Shown piece by piece: positions 7,838 through 11,163 of a DNA stretch of 11,163 nucleotides. Each line of letters begins with the position of its first letter. Position 1 is the first letter of the stretch. Under the pieces are notes generated by a model that searched no databases, was not told where the DNA came from, and saw only the letters and a program-made list of their open reading frames with translations. The position numbers were made by a program, and so were the translations under genes. The stretch is from Bordetella parapertussis (GTDB taxonomy: Bacteria; Pseudomonadota; Gammaproteobacteria; Burkholderiales; SG8-41), in the NCBI GenBank assembly GCA_945863085.1, contig CAMBCD010000064.1, positions 1-11,163 of the forward strand, written 5' to 3'.

Positions 7838-8890
7838 ATGGAGAATCAACTGCCACCGTCATTGAGCCTGGGGGTGATTGTCGACCGCTTGGGTGGTGAA
7901 TTGATCGGCGACGCCGGCATCACCATCAGGCAGGTGGCCACGCTGGAAAGGGCGACGCCGGATACCATTGCGTTTCTTGCCAACGAGCGTTATCTCGGTC
8001 AATTGAAGGCCACCCGCGCCGGCGCAGTCATTGTCGGCGCACAGTTGCGCGAACCGCTGGACATGCCGCGCATCGTTGCGGCCAATCCCTACGCATACTT
8101 TGCCCGCGTGTCGGCATTGTTCAATCCGGTTCCGGCAAGCGTGGCGGGAATCCACCCTGCTGCGGTTGTTCATCCGCAGGCGATTCTGGGGGCTGGTGTG
8201 CACATCGGCCCCGGCGCGGTGATTGAGGCGGGAGTAACCATAGGCAAGGGCTGCAGTATCGGTGCCGGTACCTGTCTCGGTGTCGGAGTCGAAGTTGGTG
8301 AAGGCGGCATGCTCTACCCGAATGTCACGGTTTATCATGGTTGCAAGCTGGGCAAACGGGTCATCATTCATGCTGGCGCCGTCATCGGCGCCGACGGATT
8401 CGGTATCGCAATGGACGAAGGGCGCTGGCTCAAAGTGCCGCAGATCGGACGGGTCATGATCGGCGACGATGTCGAAATCGGCGCCAATACCACCATAGAC
8501 CGGGGTGCCATAGACGATACGGTCATCGAGGACGGCGTAAAGCTCGACAACCAGATCCAGGTGGGGCACAACGTACGCATCGGCGCGCATACCGCCATCG
8601 CCGCCTGCGTCGGCATTGCCGGCAGTTCGCGCATCGGGCGTCTGTGCCGGATCGGTGGTGCATCGGGCATCGCCGGCCACCTGACCATCACCGACAATGT
8701 GGAGATTTCAGCGCACACACTGGTGACGAAATCCATCACTGAAGCGGGAACCTATACCGGCGCCTATCCCTTTGAAAGCAACCGCGACTGGCGCCGCAAC
8801 GCGGCCAGCCTGCGCAATCTCGGCGAACTGACAGCAAGGGTTCGCGCAATGGAACAGGAACTGAAGTCGGTTAAAAAAGGAAAATCATGA
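7838..8890 (+). CDS. lpxD: UDP-3-O-(3-hydroxyacyl)glucosamine N-acyltransferase
   Basis: LpxD transfers a 3-hydroxyacyl chain from ACP to the 2-amine of UDP-3-O-acyl-glucosamine, the third step of lipid A synthesis in the cytosol. With ATG 7838 the protein has 350 residues (E. coli 341). The N-terminal uridine-binding domain (about 8-105) contains [11 protein letters not shown]. The left-handed beta helix of hexapeptide repeats (about 110-315) follows, then a C-terminal helix with VRAMEQEL. The catalytic His is His244 in QVGHNVRIG (E. coli His239), and His281 matches E. coli His276. The residue aligned by hand with the acyl-length gate Met290 of E. coli is Leu295. An in-frame GTG at 7787 would add 17 residues that do not resemble the family N-terminus. 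The 55-base gap to skp shows no terminator. The stop overlaps the fabZ start. Confidence 0.95.
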   Translation: MENQLPPSLSLGVIVDRLGGELIGDAGITIRQVATLERATPDTIAFLANERYLGQLKATRAGAVIVGAQLREPLDMPRIVAANPYAYFARVSALFNPVPASVAGIHPAAVVHPQAILGAGVHIGPGAVIEAGVTIGKGCSIGAGTCLGVGVEVGEGGMLYPNVTVYHGCKLGKRVIIHAGAVIGADGFGIAMDEGRWLKVPQIGRVMIGDDVEIGANTTIDRGAIDDTVIEDGVKLDNQIQVGHNVRIGAHTAIAACVGIAGSSRIGRLCRIGGASGIAGHLTITDNVEISAHTLVTKSITEAGTYTGAYPFESNRDWRRNAASLRNLGELTARVRAMEQELKSVKKGKS

Positions 8891-9345
8891 ACAGCATGGA
8901 CATCACTGAAGTCCTGCGCTATCTGCCACATCGTTACCCGTTCCTGCTGATCGACAGGGTGCTGTCGTACGAGCCGGGAAAAAACCTGGTCGCGTTGAAG
9001 AATGTCACCATCAACGAGCCTTTTTTCAACGGGCACTTTCCGCACCACCCGGTGATGCCCGGGGTGCTGATCATTGAGGCGATGGCGCAGGCGGCTGCGA
9101 TTTTGTCGTTCGTCACCATGGGTGCCAAGGCGAATGACCAGTCGATCTATTATTTTGTCGGTATCGACAACGCACGCTTCAAGCGGCCGGTCACCGCCGG
9201 GGATGCTCTTCATCTGCATGTCACGCTGACACGGCATGTGCGCGGCATCTGGAAATTTTCCGCCGAGGCCCGCGTCGGTGACGCAGTGGCGGCAGAGGCC
9301 GAGTTGATGTGCACCGTGCGCGACCTGCCGGGCGACGCGGCCTGA
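8887..9345 (+). CDS. fabZ: 3-hydroxyacyl-[acyl-carrier-protein] dehydratase FabZ
   Basis: The 152-residue cytosolic hot-dog-fold enzyme dehydrates 3-hydroxyacyl-ACP to trans-2-enoyl-ACP in fatty-acid elongation. The family motifs are clear: [14 protein letters not shown] at 12-25, then [15 protein letters not shown] with catalytic His50, and Glu64 in the helix IIEAMAQAA. The second half, with [13 protein letters not shown], is standard. ATG 8887 overlaps the lpxD stop as ATGA, and AAGGAA just upstream serves as ribosome-binding site; Met4 is a less likely start. FabZ uses the same 3-hydroxyacyl-ACPs as LpxA and LpxD. Its place between their genes fits the known balance between phospholipid and lipid A synthesis, which depends on FabZ and LpxC levels. 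No anomaly was seen. Confidence 0.97.
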   Translation: MNSMDITEVLRYLPHRYPFLLIDRVLSYEPGKNLVALKNVTINEPFFNGHFPHHPVMPGVLIIEAMAQAAAILSFVTMGAKANDQSIYYFVGIDNARFKRPVTAGDALHLHVTLTRHVRGIWKFSAEARVGDAVAAEAELMCTVRDLPGDAA

Positions 9346-9347
9346 GG
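9344..9347 (+). promoter_or_regulatory. Probable Shine-Dalgarno deciding the GTG start of lpxA
   Basis: GAGG overlaps the fabZ stop codon and lies six bases before GTG 9354. Together with the family N-terminus (VALVHPTAIVDP) it selects this GTG over the in-frame GTG at 9309 inside fabZ. Confidence 0.6.
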
Positions 9348-9353
9348 CTTGTC

Positions 9354-10133
9354 GTGGTTGCGCTCGTTCATCCCACCGCCATTGTTGATCCGCAGGCACG
9401 GTTGGCCGCCGATGTAACGGTTGGTCCGTATTCCGTCATCGCTGCCAATGTCGAAATCGGTGCCGGTACGCGTATCGGCCCTCATGTCGTGATCGGCGAA
9501 CACACCCGGATCGGCGCCCGCAACAGGATTTTCCAGTTCTGTTCCATCGGCGAGGAGCCGCAGGACAAAAAATATGCCGGCGAGCCGACCCGGCTGGAAA
9601 TCGGCGACGACAACACCATTCGTGAGTTCTGTACCCTGAATCGCGGCACTGCGCAGGATGCGGGCGTCACCCGGGTCGGCAACCACAACTGGATCATGGC
9701 GTATGTACACCTTGCCCATGACTGCCAAGTCGGCAACCAGACGATTTTTGCCAATAATGCGCAGCTCGCAGGGCATGTTCATGTCGGCGATCACGCGATC
9801 CTTGGCGGATTCACGGTGGTGCACCAGTTCTGCCGTATCGGCGCCCACAGCATCACCGCAATGGGTACGATCCTGCTGCAGGACCTGCCGCCGTACGTAA
9901 CGGCCTCGGGCAATACCGCCAAACCACATGGCATCAATGCCGAAGGCCTCAAGCGCCGCGGATACGCCGCGGATGCCATAGCGGCGATCAAGCGTGCGTA
10001 CAAGACGCTCTATAAATCCGGACTGTCTTTCGATGCCGCCGTCGCGCAGATTGCGGCCGAGGCTGCCACGCAGCCGGCATTGCTGCCGCTGGCGACGTTC
10101 CTGGCGACGCCGGGCCGCGGCGTCATCCGCTGA
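9354..10133 (+). CDS. lpxA: UDP-N-acetylglucosamine O-acyltransferase (first lipid A enzyme)
   Basis: LpxA moves a 3-hydroxyacyl chain from ACP to the 3-OH of UDP-GlcNAc, the first and reversible step of lipid A synthesis. From GTG 9354 the protein has 259 residues (E. coli 262). It opens with VALVHPTAIVDPQARL and runs through the hexapeptide-repeat left-handed beta helix to about residue 185. The C-terminal helical domain follows, starting near the NAEGLKRRGY segment. Catalytic His122, with His119, lies in VHLAHDCQVG, matching E. coli His125 and His122 with a constant offset of three. His157 in HQFC matches His160. By the same offset Met170 occupies the hydrocarbon-ruler position, Gly173 in E. 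coli (C14) and Met in Pseudomonas aeruginosa (C10). A 3-hydroxydecanoyl preference is therefore inferred. The gene lies 8 bases after fabZ and 5 before lpxB. Confidence 0.96.
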   Translation: MVALVHPTAIVDPQARLAADVTVGPYSVIAANVEIGAGTRIGPHVVIGEHTRIGARNRIFQFCSIGEEPQDKKYAGEPTRLEIGDDNTIREFCTLNRGTAQDAGVTRVGNHNWIMAYVHLAHDCQVGNQTIFANNAQLAGHVHVGDHAILGGFTVVHQFCRIGAHSITAMGTILLQDLPPYVTASGNTAKPHGINAEGLKRRGYAADAIAAIKRAYKTLYKSGLSFDAAVAQIAAEAATQPALLPLATFLATPGRGVIR

Positions 10134-10138
10134 ACCCC

Positions 10139-11163
10139 GTGCCGCCAGAGCAGAAACCGGCAGGTCCGCTGGTCGGCATTGTTGCGGGCGAACCCTCGGG
10201 CGATCTGCTGGGCGGGGCATTGGTGCAGGCACTGCGCAAACGCATGCCCGGAGTGCGATTTGTCGGCATCGGTGGCCAGCAGATGATGGCCGCCGGTGTG
10301 CAGTCGCTGTTTCCGCTGGAAAAACTCTCGGTGCGCGGTTATGTCGAAGTGCTGCGGCATTACCGCGAGATCATCGGCATCCGGCGCGAGCTGAAAAAAT
10401 ATTTTCTCCGCGAGCGGCCGGCGGCGTTCATCGGCATCGATGCGCCCGATTTCAATCTCGACCTCGAGGCTGACCTGAAAGCCGCCGGAATTCCGGCGGT
10501 ACATTACGTCAGTCCTTCGATCTGGGCGTGGCGCAGCGGACGCATCCGAAAAATCCGCAAGGCCGTGTCGCGGATGCTGACGGTGTTTCCATTCGAGGCT
10601 GAAATTTACGAAAAAGCAGGGGTTCCCGTCAGTTATGTCGGGCATCCGCTGGCCGATATGCTGGCTGCTGCGCCGTCGCGCGCCGAGGCGCGGGCAGGGT
10701 TGCGGATCCCCGTGTCGGCTCCGGTGGTTGCGCTGTTGCCGGGCAGCCGCGTCAGTGAACTCGAAAGCCTCGCTGATGTTTATGTCGAGGCCGCGGAAAA
10801 AATCGCCGCGGCAGTCGAGGGCGTGCGCCTGCTGGTGCCGCTGGTCAACCGCGAGACGCGGGAGCTGTTCGAGGCCGCGCTGTATCGCCGGCAAACCGGA
10901 GAACTGGAAATCAAGCTGCTGTTCGGCCATGCCCACGAAGCGATGGCTGCGGCTGACGTGGTGCTGGTCGCCTCGGGTACGGCGACGCTGGAGGCGGCGC
11001 TGCTGCAGCGCGCGATGGTGATCACCTATCGCATGCCGCGATTGAGCTGGTGGATCATGAACAGCCGGCGTTACCAGCCCTGGGTGGGATTGCCCAATAT
11101 CCTCGCTGGCGAATTCGTGGTGCCGGAACTGCTGCAGGATGCTGCGACGCCGGAGGCATTGTC
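10139..11163 (+). CDS. lpxB: Lipid-A-disaccharide synthase, 3' end cut by the window
   Basis: LpxB is a GT-B fold, family-19 glycosyltransferase at the inner face of the inner membrane. It joins UDP-2,3-diacylglucosamine and lipid X into the beta-1,6-linked lipid A disaccharide 1-phosphate. An open frame runs from GTG 10139 to the window edge (341 codons plus two bases), without a stop. Motifs in order are GEPSGDLLG at 17-25, GIDAPDFNLDL with Asp101 (E. coli Asp98, essential), HYVSPSIWAWR, the FPFE segment, LPGSRVSE with Arg204 (E. coli Arg201), LLVPLVN, VLVASGTATLEAALL and LPNILAGEFV. About 40 residues of a usual 380 or so are missing. The start is 5 bases after the lpxA stop with no Shine-Dalgarno, suggesting re-initiation. 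In related genomes rnhB often follows, but that cannot be seen here. Confidence 0.96.
   Translation, partial: MPPEQKPAGPLVGIVAGEPSGDLLGGALVQALRKRMPGVRFVGIGGQQMMAAGVQSLFPLEKLSVRGYVEVLRHYREIIGIRRELKKYFLRERPAAFIGIDAPDFNLDLEADLKAAGIPAVHYVSPSIWAWRSGRIRKIRKAVSRMLTVFPFEAEIYEKAGVPVSYVGHPLADMLAAAPSRAEARAGLRIPVSAPVVALLPGSRVSELESLADVYVEAAEKIAAAVEGVRLLVPLVNRETRELFEAALYRRQTGELEIKLLFGHAHEAMAAADVVLVASGTATLEAALLQRAMVITYRMPRLSWWIMNSRRYQPWVGLPNILAGEFVVPELLQDAATPEAL

Overview
The window is a compact, plus-strand-only stretch of core bacterial chromosome: eleven complete or partial genes in the order pyrH(3' end)-frr-uppS-cdsA-dxr-rseP-bamA-skp-lpxD-fabZ-lpxA-lpxB(5' part). The gene content is the conserved cell-envelope operon of Gram-negative bacteria. 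The order, GC-rich coding sequence and protein style (short LpxA, BamA with a C-terminal Phe, 271-aa CdsA) fit a proteobacterium, most likely a betaproteobacterium. That placement is inference from gene order and protein resemblance; no rRNA or other marker is present.

Layout. Bases 1-166 are the end of UMP kinase (pyrH). Bases 179-736 encode the ribosome recycling factor (frr). Bases 746-1504 (uppS), 1535-2350 (cdsA) and 2355-3557 (dxr) cover undecaprenyl-PP synthesis, CDP-diacylglycerol synthesis and the second enzyme of the MEP isoprenoid pathway. Bases 3576-4940 (rseP) and 4946-7216 (bamA) encode the site-2 protease of the envelope stress response and the outer-membrane protein insertase. 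Bases 7279-7782 encode the periplasmic chaperone Skp. Bases 7838-8890 (lpxD), 8887-9345 (fabZ), 9354-10133 (lpxA) and 10139-11163 (lpxB, cut by the window edge) encode lipid A acylation and disaccharide formation, with the fatty-acid dehydratase that competes for the same 3-hydroxyacyl-ACP pool.

How it works together. Dxr feeds isoprenoid precursors to UppS, which makes the C55 carrier for peptidoglycan and O-antigen. CdsA supplies phospholipid precursors. LpxA, LpxD and LpxB build lipid A, and FabZ sets the split between phospholipid and lipid A fatty acids. Skp and BamA deliver and insert outer-membrane proteins, and RseP takes part in sensing their misfolding. Intergenic gaps run from a 4-base overlap to 62 bases. 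I see no terminator and no convincing internal promoter, so the set is probably co-transcribed, with translation coupled at several junctions (non-ATG or SD-poor starts close behind the preceding stop).

Nothing here looks like a previously undescribed system. The points worth a second look are small: a Met at the acyl-chain ruler position of LpxA (predicting C10 3-hydroxy chains), a four-codon minigene overlapping the rseP start, a TTG start with a strong Shine-Dalgarno for skp, and several SD-less starts. There are no mobile elements, RNA genes, CRISPR arrays or gaps over 300 bases.
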